In this document: positions 35,901-50,900 of the stretch, piece after piece
Position numbering within the stretch: position 1 is the stretch's first letter
Layout: every line of letters begins with the position of its first letter
DNA from: Plectrocnemia conspersa
Taxonomy: Eukaryota > Arthropoda > Insecta > Trichoptera > Polycentropodidae
Direction of reading: 5' to 3'
NCBI GenBank assembly: GCA_009617715.1
Contig: VTFK01000263.1
Span: 124,001-188,000 of the forward strand
DNA length: 64,000 nucleotides
The notes under the pieces: generated by a model
The model's input: only the letters and a program-made list of their open reading frames with translations
Told to the model about the DNA's origin: nothing
Databases searched by the model: none
Translations under genes and position numbers: made by a program

Positions 35901-38900
35901 ACCGTGAGAAAAGAAATACGCAAATACGTGTTAAGAGTATCAGATTGTTATAAGTATTCACACGTGTACTCGTTACGTCAAAGTACGTAAGGATCGGTGA
36001 TTTTAACGCATTAGGTAAATGCAACACAAATTTTATATTGTATTACCAATTTCTATTACAGCGTTACCTTTTTTTCAGTTGTTTAAATTACAATCATTAC
36101 GCAAAAGGCATTTGTATAAAAATGATAACGGATAGTAATAAATCTGTTTCCACCCCCAAATAGTCACATAGGCCGAAATGTCGAGAGTAGGGAAGATAAA
36201 AGCATCTCCCCTATTTTGAAAAGTGTTATAGTGTACATCCGACACTTCTATGAGTAACTTCTTCAACTCGCATCAAGCGGAGCTATGGCGAGCATCGACC
36301 GAAACTTGGAAAACTGATGGAGCAGCCGCTTTATATACATATATAAAATGTATGTACAATACAAATTAATATTTTGATTAATTAATAGTATTATAAGTAT
36401 TTTCTTTGCTTTTTACGGTTTGAAATTCACGGCCTGAATATATTTCTCTCATTTCGCAAGGGGCAAGTACTTTTCAGCAATTGAGATATATACGTGCTTT
36501 TTTTTAGACTCTGCTTTATTGCGTCAAATTGGGTTTTTCGTCATAATTATTCATAAATTATACTCGAATTGCACAATTCAAAGCTTTGCATGTACTAAAT
36601 CCATAAAAGTTATTCACACACAACTCAGCAATTTGCGGACATAAAAAAACGAAATGACCGTTTATTTCCGCGAAGACATGACGCACGTACAAGCGTGTCG
36701 ATTTTTTTAGATGCACCTGGATGCCCGTATAACGCTAAGCGCATGAAAGCTTTATGCACGACATTTTCTTGCATTTCCTGATTTTTTCATTTATGAATAT
36801 GTATGAGAATTTATTTTTATCTCAAATTGCAATCAGCTGCTACGTTAGTTTGTGCATAGCTATTGATGCGACAGTAATGTGTGTCAATTTTTATTATCTG
36901 TCCAAAGAAAAGCTATAAGCCTGTTTTCATGACAACTGTATAGTGCGCATGTTAAAAATTAAAGTCGATAGAAATGCTTTGAATTGTTAATAGACCCATC
37001 GATATCGCAGCCAAAGTGAACTTTCGTTGTCTGTCTATTCCTGTCCTCTTTCTTTGGCTTTACTTGTGTATGTATATGAAAATGTGCTATCGCACTTAGC
37101 ACCAGCATTTCATTATCTACGATAAGTCAGTATTAGGTGAATAATTCACCCGTTTGTAGTCACGCAACATCTACAAAATTGTTATTGAACAACTAAATAA
37201 AAAATTGATAACTATTAAACTAACAACCACTTATTACAAATCGATAATGTATGATTCTAACTTTAATAAAAGTGAATCTAAATTGTACATATTAAAAAAT
37301 ACTATACAATAATATATTTTCATCGTTTAATTACCCTAAGTATACTTTTATTTTTTGTAATGATATATTTTTACTGCCGCTGCTACCAGAAAAAATAATA
37401 GGTAATTTAGAAAATAATTTAATTATAGTAATTTCTGATTATAATTGTTAGTACATCTTGCAAACATTTTTTTTATAATAAAATATGGGAAAATAATTAC
37501 AATATCGTCTTTAGATAGATATTAAAGCAGGATTCACACTAACCGTTAAATAATAATCGTCATTATGGGGAGGAGGGCAATTTATTTGTTCATTTTGTAG
37601 CTACACTGGCAGCACTGTCTCGCGTAACGGCGGCGAGAGCAACACTGTGTCTAATATCTAATCCTAGATTAGATAATTAGAATTAGCTTTGTTTAAATTT
37701 ATTTTAAATCTAATTATACTTAAACATTACAATATAAAAGAATAAAAAAAAATAAGACCTTTTAAGGATTGTAAAACTCAAAAAAAAAAAAAAAATTAAA
37801 GCTAATTAATTGCCTTTATTTTGTATAATGCACACATTATTATTCACTTATGCGCTAATATTATTATCCTTAAGTGTAAATTATATAATTCAGTGTTCTT
37901 AAAACGCTATGGCCAAAAAGCACCTCTCAATCAAATCTTTTATAGAGACAAGAACAGTGTAGTATTTTCTTAATAGACAAATTTATTCGTAACAAACAAC
38001 TTATTATTTTAACAAAATAAACCTAATAGCGAATTGTTTTGAATACGAGAAAAATTTTTCAACCAATTTTGATAAACGAGCGATGTCTTGCAATACGAGC
38101 AACGCATTGTGCATTGCGTCCCTTTTTCTCCACCTAAGCCAACGATTTATTTCGACGGTCAATGATTTTTTTTGCAGTAAAGACACCTCTTTTAAATAAA
38201 TTGCCATAAGTCTTGCTGGTTATGGATAATGCTCCTGCTCGTTTTCCAGACGTTGAGGACGACTTACTGGAGAAATTTGAGTTCATTAAGATTAAATTTC
38301 TTCCTTCCAACGGCATTTAATTATGACCAAATCATTTTGAACTTTAAAAATCTTTAAATCAAATCACTAATTCAGCGATGTTTCGAAATGACGGATAAAA
38401 TAAATCATACCCTCAGAGACTTTTGGAAAAATCATTAACACATCATGAGCTGATCATCAATAAAGCATATGGTATGGTTTCCAAGAGAACCCTCAATTCT
38501 GCTTAGATAAATATGTGGTCTAATTGCGTTGACAAGTTTGTTCTTGAACAGGAACCGTCAATTCTCCCTTGCCCTTTAGGGAAGAACATAAGACTAAAGG
38601 TAAATTTGGATGATGCATAACGAGTAGTTCTCAATTTAATATTGATGATTTTCAATTATTCAAATATAGGATATTCGTATATATTATCTCGATTGAAATT
38701 TGGAACAAATCTTAAAATGAAACAATTGTATACTTGAGAAACATAGTACACAAATTCTCTCAATATAAACGAGTGTCTAGTGCCGCTCCAAAATATGCGC
38801 CTTTATTTTTTTTTGAAATGTGAGACAATGAGACGATTCTTCACAACGAAAAAAATGCTTTTACGCCTTCGAAAAAAAATTGTGAATAAAATGTTTATCA

Positions 38901-41900
38901 GCGGTGTCTACAATGATCAATATTCGCAGAATTCGTTCGTTGAACGAAACAAAATGTTGGAAACACCGACCCTTTATTATCATATATTAACGCTTATCGT
39001 TTTTCTTTCAAGGCGAATAGATTTTATTTCAATCAGTTCAATAATTCGATCGCGTTTAATTTATTCATAGTTATTAAATTTAAACGATATTTATGTATGT
39101 CACTAAATGCAGGGTTGCATTTAGTGACATACATAAATATCGTTTAAGTATTTTCATTCAAAAGTGAGTCTTATTTACACTTACAGCATCAGTGGTAATA
39201 CCATTGATATACTAATCCTAAATAGTTTCATTAGAGTAATATTCCAACGAGAAACAATTCCAGGAAAACACTATACTTGATTCGATTTCCAAGAAAGCTC
39301 AGCTCATACTCAGACATGTGAGTCACCACTCTCAGTACACAAGAAAATGGATTAATTAATAGTGTCAAGCGGGCTTAATTACATTTCTCTCATTCACAAG
39401 CCACCCTAGAACATCTCGGTTTTATTTCAGAACGTGACGCAAGGGTATCCCCAGGTTCCAGGAGTCGGAAGTGCGCTGATTCAATTGCCGGTGGCGGCGC
39501 CTCTCGCACGTGTCGAGACGGACGGGCGCCGCCCCAGCGGGCTGCGCCCCCCACTCGACCCCCCCCCATATCGATTTTCCCAACCCCCTCCGGGTTGTGC
39601 TCCCCAATGCGGAACTTGAAAAATTACATATTCCACAGGTTATTAAAACGCTCCACGCTCGAATGGCGTGCGGTCGTACGACTGCATCGCCCACGCTCAC
39701 AAACTCATCATAATCCGTATAATGAATATTATAAAATAAGTAGTAGGAATTAAGAACTACACAAGAGTGTTGAAAATGGTCAATTATATTGAAAATGTAT
39801 CTTTGCTTTATAAGTAAATAGTATATATTTAATAATAACTATTTAGTCACATGTATATACATGCGATCTTTCAGTTGATTAGATGCATCTATTTGGTACT
39901 GATCCAAATGGTTTTGATAGAAGTTTATGTCTGATAAATTTACACCATTAAGAGAGCTCATTAAAATTCTAAACAAATGAGGTCCGCACTATATGATGAA
40001 CTAAACATCCAAACCACATAGAAACGAGTGGTTTGCTTCTTTGAGTTTGGTCAATTGCGATCAGTACTTAGTGGAATCGATAGTTTGATTATGCGGCAGC
40101 AGTACACTACAGTACCATTTAATGCTATCCAACCAGTAATGCCATGGTATGTAATAGTTCAACCCGATGTGACCGTAATCTTTTTCAAATAGTTTTGTTG
40201 AATTATTAAAGATCCACTTTTTATTATCAGTGATGCGTTGTTTAAGGAACAACTCATTTTCATTGCATGCAGAAATTTGGTCCATTATTTTTTTATCGCT
40301 CAACTAATATCATTATTATATTATTATCGATCATCCATGTATCGAGCATTTTGAGCTTTCGTAAATGTATCGAATCGAAGATCACAAATATATTCTTCGT
40401 TTATTTAACAGACGTTTCAGTCTGGTTTCTGAAAGTGTGCGTAGTCAATGTAAGCTTAGTCGCACTAATTTCTGATGATTTCTCTCATGTCTTTGTTTTA
40501 AAAGCAACTTTATTAAATTGTCTCTTCTTCCAGGTAATTACGTGAAATTTAAGCAATATATTGTTTTTGTTCAATAACACATTATCAGAAAATGGAAGGC
40601 TTTGTCTTATAAGAAGATTTTTCTTTAGCCTTTGCTTAACTACTCCCTTCGAAAAGATGTCGGCGGTTTTTTTCTTCTTCGTGCAATCTTAACCCACGTG
40701 TGATTTCTGTCTTATAGGAGCTCAAAGGATTTATTTGCATAAAAGTATACGTTGGCTCACCGCTGCGTCCGCATAGAACAAAAGCCAGAAGTATAAGAAT
40801 TACCATACAGAATTTTCCAACTCAGTTTGGGCCATAACAACATTTGTAACGGGTATATCCCAAATAAATCAAAACAACCCTCAAACGATTTTTTATAATT
40901 TCTCGATACCCAGGATGATTATATTATATAATATAATCTCCTTCAATATAAACAACCTTATTCCATCTTTTAATAAATTTTTTGATTCCGTTTGAATAAA
41001 AATTTGATGATTTTGATGCAAAATACTCAATATTTTCAATTTTTTTTCAGAAAAATAATATTGCCTCAATCTGAATAGGTGGTAATCAGAATGAGCAAAG
41101 TCGGATGAGTTTGGTGGATGGGAAAATATGTTCCACCCTAAGTCCTTCAGTTTATTTCCTGTTGGGGCTCACATTATCATGTTGGAAAACAATTTGTCTT
41201 CTTTTGGCTACAGCAGACCTCTTTGTTTTTATTGCAACATTTAAATGCTCAAGCTAATCACAGTAGACCACAGTTTTTTTGTGCGACCATATTCAAGCAT
41301 CTAGTAGATGATTCCTTTGCAATCATACCATACTGACAAAAGCGACTTTTTTACCATTAGTTGGTTTTGCTACCTGCCCTTCTAAACGCCAGTGTTTTTT
41401 GCGGCTTTGGTTACAGTACACCACCCCCTTCTCGTCCCATTTTACAAGATGTTAAATAAATGGTGACTTTTCTTCTAATTCAGAAAGGTTTTGCCACATC
41501 TGTACGCAACTTGTTCTCGTCACTTAAATCGTATCTATCACCCTGTTGAATTTTTCCGATGTTTCAAACACATTCCTACACGCTAAACCATGAGTATCCG
41601 AGCGTATCAGAAATTTGATGAACACATTTGGCCAGATTTGCCTCAACTTCATTACGCTAAAATAGCGTTGTCCACTTTCACAACCCTTTCACTTACATGT
41701 TGATTTTTTAAATTGAAATTTTTTAAACCACCTGTGGCATTGGCGAACACTTATCCCACTACACTCTTCACTGCAGATGTTGCATTGCTTTTTTCTTTAT
41801 TCGTACAAGATGCAACTTTGCAAAAATTGTTTGAATGAAACAAAGGTCTGGGCTAACCGATAAAATATGAAATACGTATTAGCAACGAAGCATTGACAGC

Positions 41901-44900
41901 AAAGAATCCGACAAACAATTGATGATAAAAAAGGACTTTGACAGACAGTGACATTTTCATCCATTATCCCAATTATGATTTTTTAAATGAAGTTAATCGC
42001 TGATCGAAGCATTGTTCTTAAAAACCCTTTTTCTGATACCATTTTACTAGTCAAAGACTATCCGACAAATAACATTTATTTTGAACCTCACCAACATCAT
42101 TTAAAAGCTTATGAACAATAAACCGATTTTTAATCGTAGTGATGATTTATTGTTCCTCTATAATATTTTTAGTTGACTAAACGAATATTGTTGTGCTCTA
42201 TTTATTTGTGATATTTTAAACAGCATTTATGAGTACATATTATAGTGATAAAATATTAAAAACACTATATTTTTCAACTCGAAAATTCCTGGTCCCGAGT
42301 ATTTATAAACCCTAAAACATACCCAGAAACACCGTATTAAAACGATGAAACAAGAATAATTACCAATGGTAAAAATGCATTACAAAAATGTAAATTTTAT
42401 ATGCATAAGTCAAATAAAAATATGTTTCGTTAATAAACGACGACGACCGACGGTACGAAAGATAATTTATCGATTAACATGATTGCATAGACGTGGAGAA
42501 GTTTTGTAGTAGTTAGAAGCAGATCGCTTTCATAGTACCTACTAGGAGATAAATCGTCGGATTTTCTGATATTTCTAGAGAGAAATAGTTTATAATAAAT
42601 CGCACTGTGTATGAATCGAGTTTGAAGCATGAGATTAGGTTAGGTTAGGTTAGAAGAAAGAAAATATATCCACATCAAATTCCGTTCCTCAGTCATTCAA
42701 GAATAAGTTGCAAGTAGGTGGTTATCTGAAGAAAAAATATATACATGCAAAGAGCTTTTTTAATTTAAAAAATCCTAGAATAAAATATGATTATTGCCAT
42801 ATTCTTTACTTAACGTTGCCAGTGAACAATTTTTTAGCACAGTTATAGACAAATATATTCAGAAATGAGATCAAAGCTGCTAGGATATAGATGGAAAAAC
42901 TTTTATTTTTGGCGTACAATATAAGACTGTTTAGGTTTTATTGAAGTGTTACTATGCAAAACGTATTTTATTCATAGTATGTCTGGTCCTAGGTTCACAT
43001 ATGTACATACACATATATATTTATTAAGATAACTTTAAATTTCTTACGTATTTATAAAACATTTGTGTATTATTTACGAGAATTTAAATTTGATTTTATG
43101 TAACGTTTCACTTAAAAGCTACTTTGTAACTGTCAATTTAATAGAATTCTGACAAATATTTATATATAATAAAAACTTATCCCACTGAATACTGCATATT
43201 TTATATTTAAAGTTATTATAATACTTTTCCTAGATATTATAAAAAAATGTATGTTAATCTAAACCACGCAGTTTAAAAAACATTTTTTATAATACAGAAA
43301 TATTCACATTGTTTTGAAGGTGATTTTACGTTGATGTAATTTTGATTCAATATCTTAAATATATTAAGGAGCCTAATGATTCATTAATCTTTATTTACTT
43401 TTAACAATTAATAAATTAGTGCAATACAATATATGTTATTAGAATATGCGCATTACCTGTGATATCGTCAGATTAAATGATTTACAGAAATAGAATAAAT
43501 AAAATACAATTGAAAGATGATAAAAGATAAGCTGATTGTGTATTATACATAATAATTTATATGATAAACGAGGTGAAGATATACACATACTAGCTATATA
43601 CACACAGTAAAATCATACTTGAAAATTACGGGTGGGTGGTTGTTTGTTTTACGTGATTGATTAAACGCTGTGATAATCTAGTGCGACGAATCAATTTACC
43701 AAATATAGACAATTTCCTATAAACAATGACAATGGCTTTATTTAGAACAAGGAGTTAAAATGTAATGTCATTAATCAGATAAATTATTGTATTAATAATA
43801 AAAAACATTTAATACAAATAGTACTTCCATTGATAATATACGTATATATGATATAACAATATCATATTACTACAATATAAATACATATGAATGGAAATGA
43901 ACAGGAATTTTACAGTTTCCCTAAGGACTTCGACGCCTCTGCAAACAAATTGGCTTGAACGAAAACACTTGGCTCTGAGCAGAAATTATGATTTCTACCT
44001 TCCAAAAAAATACTCAAATATCATTCTCTCTTGGAACAGCATATAAATCGCTCGATTTAATATTATATTTTCAACAAGAGCTTCAAATAACAAATACGTG
44101 TACGAAAATTCGCATGGCCGCCACGTGACAGCTGAAAAATCCAATTATAACAAAAAAATAGTTGGTTTAATTTCAGTCACACAAACACGAATGTCTAAAA
44201 TTACCGACTAACTAACTCTTGACCTAATAACTAGCATAACTAGAATGTTTGAAGAGAACCGAAAATAAAACGTCGATTTCCAAAAATATGTTTTAATTAC
44301 GGTGGCATTTAATGCTTTACGAGAGAACAGAAAAAAATCATAATAAAAATTACAAGCGAGTGAATTCATACATTTGCTATGATATGGTATGCGATAAGCA
44401 AATAATTTCTTAAATTGAATTTTTTTAACTTGTGGGTGTTATTTTATTATTATATAGTAAATAATACATATTGCAGGGTGAACTCAACAGATTTCTTTTG
44501 AGCATCATAGACTCAATTTACGATTGTTAAAGTTGAATACATCTTCAATGAATGTATTATTTCCTAATTGAAGAACAAGTATGTCAAATATATCGTGTTA
44601 AATCCCAACTATATATTATTTATAAATAAAAAACTCTATGAGAAATATAGTAATATATAAAAATATTTTCACAACACAGTAGTTTGCTTAGTAAAAATAA
44701 TAATTATATATAAAATATTGTTTGATTTATTAAAATACAACAATATTTTGAGTAGCTCATTTACTTAAGAAATTTAATAATTTATTTTTATTTGATGTGA
44801 ATAAATTATATTTTAATGGAAAATGAATAAAGATAGTTTTTAGTCAACCCTTACTACTTTTATATTTTAGTTTAACTTAAGCCCAAAAACAAAGGAAAGT

Positions 44901-47900
44901 CTCCAATTACTCGAACCATCAACTACTCGAGTATCGAATATTAAAATTTTAAAATACTCGAGTACTTTCGAGTATTTACCAATTGTAGCAAAATAGCTAT
45001 TATTCAAATTCGTGCACATATAAATAAATTAATAAAATACTTAGTATGTTAATTTTTACAATTATTTTAACTTCACGAACATACTTTTTTAAAACAATAA
45101 TGCAAAAGTGTCTCGAATTTAATATTACTGCTAACCTTTGGTTTTATTATTCCCGTTATGGAAAAAACCCTTTTCGTTGCTGTTGATGTTGGTCTTATTG
45201 TCATTAACGCGTTGGATAAGGCTTCTAATTTATATCTGTTCACTTTTTATAGATATAAAATTTTTTGAACGCTCTTTTTATGTTCTCTTCTTTCATTCCA
45301 TTCTCTGCTTTTCTCTTATTTCCTTCGACTATTGACAAAATAGCATTTTGTTATTCTTCTTGAATAGATTTTTTTTCTTAACAATATACAATATTCTACT
45401 CCTTCTGATTAATGTGAAGAATTTAAATCTATATCCTTCGAAGATGTATTTGGGTGAATCCCTTTCACTCTAGAGCTAAACGGTTCGCAAAGAACTGACT
45501 TTACTTTAAATGCCTTTAAAACACACAATTGTTTTGATTTATATTTTAAGCTGAGGGATCAATATAAACAATTTACAACACTTTACGCTACAACTGCATA
45601 GTCATAAAACCTAAAAAAAAATTTTTTGATATTTCATATTGTTCATTGCCATAAATTAGATAAGTCGGGACTGTCGAACAGAAAACACAAAAGAAATTTC
45701 TCCGTCGTACCCACTAACATAGCCGACGACCGGAACTATGCAACTATGGAACTATGAAAAAATTATACCTGATAGTAACCGCTCAACTCGGGACTTCGGG
45801 CATAAACGCCAAATAAAAGCAAGACGTTAACCTTTACCAGACCGAGTTAAAATAATTTTTATTTCTGATATATTTCAAATTTTTTTAATTTCGAGTATTA
45901 ATCGAGTAATTTTCAAAATACTCGATTATCAAGTACTTGAAAAATAGACAAGTATACTCGAGTATCGAGTACTCGATTACTCGAATTGGAGACTCTAGTA
46001 CCAACAGATAAAAAGTCAGTTTGCTTCTCGAACTGCTTAGACTGCTATTTGTGAAAATAGCAATAATTTCGTTATTTTGCTTTGATTAATTCGCAATAAA
46101 TACATTCTCTTTAAATTTTTCTCAAGCACCAAAATCTTTAAATGTAAAAATATTAATTATTAAACGCGGTTTTATCGAGGATAAAGATTTAACTCACAGG
46201 CTACAAATAAAGAATTTTATGTAACTGTTAATTATATATTTATGTAGTATTATGTAGTATCAAAGTTTAAAGCTGCTTTTGAACGTTTATTAGGCAACGA
46301 AAAAAATAGTGCCGATTTCAAACGCGCGCTTCTTGGTCTTTAGCTTCCTTTCTTGGCCTTAACATTTATACTTAGTACTTTGTATTAATAAGTCATTTGG
46401 TGGCGAATCATTTGATACTACATTCTTAATACAACTGATTTCATCTAACATTTGTTTTTCAGAAAATGTACAAAGTAGAAAATAAAAATAAAATTATTAA
46501 ATGACAAAAAAGGAGACAAATCGACAAAAACGCTTTCACTCTTATCGACCGATCTAGTCCAGCCGAGCAGTCACTTAAATCTTCAAGAGTTCAACCTAGT
46601 ATTAAAACAGCTTCAAGACTTTTACGACGCAGTATCACGGCAACTAGCGACACTAGAACGTATATATTTTATAATTTAAAAATTGTGCTGCAATATTTTA
46701 ATTGTTGTGACTTAAAAATAATTTATGAAGCTTGATTTTTTTTAAGTTTAAACGCACATGTATATACGTATATTTATATAAAATATAGACTATCGAAAAA
46801 TGTTCGTTACTCTTCAATAAAAATATGAGTTTCAATTCCAAAAACGATTAAAACTACGTTCGAAGAATCGCTAGAAAATGGTTCGTAAAATTGCTTTTTA
46901 TTATGACTACGCTGGTATTATTATACATCATATATTTATGAACAAATAGCTATTATATATCATGCATGTCATTAACCGGTCATGTTACCACCCACCACCA
47001 TCCCCTTAATCGCCGAAAGAACAAATACCTCCATATTTTTTTGTTAAGTGTTACAAGCACCTTTGATGACGCCTGTAAGTTCCAAGATGTCATTTGGGGC
47101 ACTTTTCACACAAAGCAAACCATGTATACAAAGTGAAGCGTGTCCGACGGTGGCACGCGAACCGATGACCCACCATTGTGCAGGACGGACTTTGCGTGAT
47201 CAAAATCACATTAAAAATACTCGCATGAAGAAAGTTCACGGAAAAGCTGTTAGAAGGTACTTACCCCCTCCCTCGATAAAATCACTGACCGTAATCAAAT
47301 TTCACACAAGCATATTTGTATTGCTAAATCTGTTTAACAAAGTCAAAGAAATGAGGATTAGATGCAAGATTGGTTAAGTTAATATTGACACTCGTATATC
47401 GTTATAGTAACTAAATATTATGTAACTAGATACATTGTAATGATGTCATGCATAGTTAACAATAAATAAAACATAGCGTTCACACCTTTTGGGCGTTGAC
47501 GGATAAAATTAGGCGAATGATGTCAAAAATATGTGGGTTTGGCATTTATTATTATATAATACGCATTGTTAATAATAACTAATTTTAATAAATATATATT
47601 TCTACATTTATTGATTTATTAAATAAATCGATTAACATGGTTTTTGACTCAATGTTGAAATAACAGTTTTTGCTGCTTACTTGCCTAATTTAAATTTATT
47701 CACTTTATTGTATTTTTAGAATAATTACACAAAAAAAGTTTATCTCACTGATCCGCGACGCTAACTGTTGGACCGCAATTATTATATCAAACTTCTTATA
47801 ATACCCATGATTTATCAACCGAAAAAGCAATCATACAATGTCATAAACACTTTTTCACCATTTACATGAGTTTGCGTGCATCAGTAAGGTTTCTTGCGAT

Positions 47901-50900
47901 ATAATGTCTGTAGACACCAAAGACTGACACGCAGGAGGTCACAGACATTGACCTCAAGGGTCAGATTTGCTAACGCTTGACCAACGATAAGAACCTTTGC
48001 ATCTTTATCATAATAAATTTAAAGCAAAATATAAAAAATATATTCAGGAATGCAACGTGTTAATTCATTTACGCTTTGTTTCAATAAATTTAGCACAGTT
48101 ATCACGTTAGAACTACTTTAGAATATTGTTTTAGTAAATTGTTAAAAGCACACACGGATTCGTTTCATTCATAAAGTCATTACATAACTCACATTAAAAT
48201 ATATCTAGGGAGCTATGGTTTGGAATAGAGCCAAAGTCTTATTTACAAGATTAAATTGACACCAAAGCGAATAGATCAAGTCGGCTTTATTTTTTAAAGA
48301 AATAATAATTAAAAATATGTAGCGTCCATATTATGTAAATTAAAAACAATATGAATCAGCCAATAAACATTTATATAACACTGTTCTAAAAGTTGATAAA
48401 TTATGAAACAATAAACATTTATTTTTATAGTTTTAATTAATTTAATATATAACGTATCATATAAGAAATTATTATACTATTGATATGTGCATAACTAATA
48501 GTAATAATATAAAACTTTTTTATTATTGTTTCATTAGAAATACTAGTAATTTACATTATTACAAAACTATGGCAAAACCATTTCTTTTTCTTCGTAAATC
48601 AATTTAAATTGTGATATTGTAGAGTCCAACATACAGCAGCGGAAAAAATTACGCGTTAAAAGCGGCAAAAATCAAATATTTTTTAGAACACGTGCTACTG
48701 TGCATGTTATGCGTTTCGGTCATAAATTTATTTTAAGTTAATTGATTTACAATGGCCATTCGGGATCTTTTGCTATTGTGGTATATTAATAATGGGAAGG
48801 ACATTGAGATTCGTAAGGATATGTTGCAAGTTGCTGCGTTTTAACTCGTTGAAACAACAAATAACAAATTCAAGTATACCTCTAAATTGTCCTCATTGTC
48901 CGTGTCATCAAAAAGTGGGTGAGCACAAAACATTTTTCATGCTCGTTAAATGTATAAAAGCACATATACAGTTCAATTCGAAGCTTGCTTCCGATAGCAC
49001 TTCATCAAGAACGTTCACCTGAGTTCTCCAACTTAAATACTAGCATCAAAAATGGATTTGAGATGAGAAAAACCACATTTCCCTTCACTCTAAAAAACTA
49101 TAGTTCAATCCAATTTTTAAAAACAATCTATGGATCATCCAGACACAATACTAGAGTATATATTTTATTTAATTTTTTTAATCTTCCGTTATAACCTGAC
49201 ATGCGTAAGCGGGGTAAATCTGTACAATTTTAGTGAGTCAATCAGACATAATGAATACATACAAGAAAGTATTAAGCACTAGACTAAAATTAGAATCAGT
49301 GAATCTATAAAATTAAATATAAATTATTAGGTGTAATGTAATTTATAATCAATAAATGTTGCATTTTTATAGAGAAAAATTTAAATCTGCTGCTGTGGCT
49401 CTTGGTTACCATTCAAGACTGAAAGGAATGTTTTTCTCATGGTGAAATTTATGTAGCAATGTCAAATGTTAAAAGATACGGTTTAACTGCAAAGCTGTGT
49501 ACGAAAGCACGTTAATCTACAGAACAGTTTCTTTATTTAGATGTCAATATAACATTTATACGTACGATGTGTGCACAAATGTATTTTTATAATTCGGTAA
49601 ACGTCGTCTATTATAGGCACAGGCTGCACAGTGTATTTTCGTTTTCGTATTAAATGGTCAATCAACTTTCGTGCGGTTCAGACGTCTGATATAATCTATA
49701 TCGAAAATCGGGTCGGCGAAAGTTTGACAGAGGTCAACAACTCAATCGTGGTCCTTCCTACGCTTTATGAACTTGGGATTGACTGTATAACAATTCAAAC
49801 ATCATAATTACTACTATCAGTCATTGCATTGAGATTTTGCCTTTACTAAATATTGTGACAACCAGGACATTAAATCATTGTTTGTCTTTATATGATATGG
49901 AAGTCATTTCTTAATCAAGTCATTGCCACTGTCTGTTTCATTGGCGCTGTCACTTTTACTAATGGTACTGAAGATGTCTTCTTATGGTGTTTACTTCCGC
50001 TAGAACCATAGTGACTATTTTACTTTTAAAAACATTATATAAAAAACGTATATTCGTCACTGTCGTTCTATAAAACTGACTTATGCTAATATCCCCTACT
50101 TGTATGAAGTAGACATTTTGACGGCTATCCTATTTAGATACGTGTCGCAAAATATAAAATGTACAATATACATATACATAATTTTATATGTAATATATAT
50201 CAGAACAATCAATAGTAGAAAATTCGGACCGATCCTTAAATGCCAAATGTTTAATGCTGTGACAGATGAACTTGTTTCCGAGATTCTTTTGGCAGATTTC
50301 AGCAGAATCTGCATACGACTTATTGAAATGTTTTTGACCTGTGTTTATTGTCCGTGTGCCCACATCTCCATATAACGCACAAGTGACCATCTTAAGTGGT
50401 AAATTGCACCGTTTTATCTGACGCGCAAAAGTACTCTAGAAAAATACGACAGAAAAATTTGGGTAAGCCCACTTTCCAATAAAATAATTAAATTTGCATA
50501 TATTATATTAATATTAGATTTGTAGCTAAATGATTAACACAATTGAGTGTATATTTCTTGATGCATCAACATAACATTTTTAGATATGAACACATCTGTT
50601 AAATTCATGGCAAACGTATCGTGTCTAATGCCAAGTTTGCTCGGCCGAGTCACTCGGTTTGCTACTCGGCCGAGAAAAAATATTAATCAAGTGACATAAA
50701 TTTATATTAATAATAACTTTAACTATGCTTTTTTAGAATATACGTTAATAATAAAATAATTAAATAATTGTAGATTCAATTGAAGAAAAATGGGTGAATT
50801 TAAACAAGAAAATTTATGCTCAGTCGAGGAATCAGTAACAAATTACTTCTACTGCCACTATACAAACGCCAATTTGAGAGATGATATTCTAGTTAAAATT

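Noticed and set aside
47048..47377. 109-codon plus-strand frame in PEDS1 intron 1
   Set aside because: No motif recognised, no splice sites or neighbours supporting a gene.
50096..50390. Three overlapping open frames
   Set aside because: All short and on both strands of the same segment, no homology.
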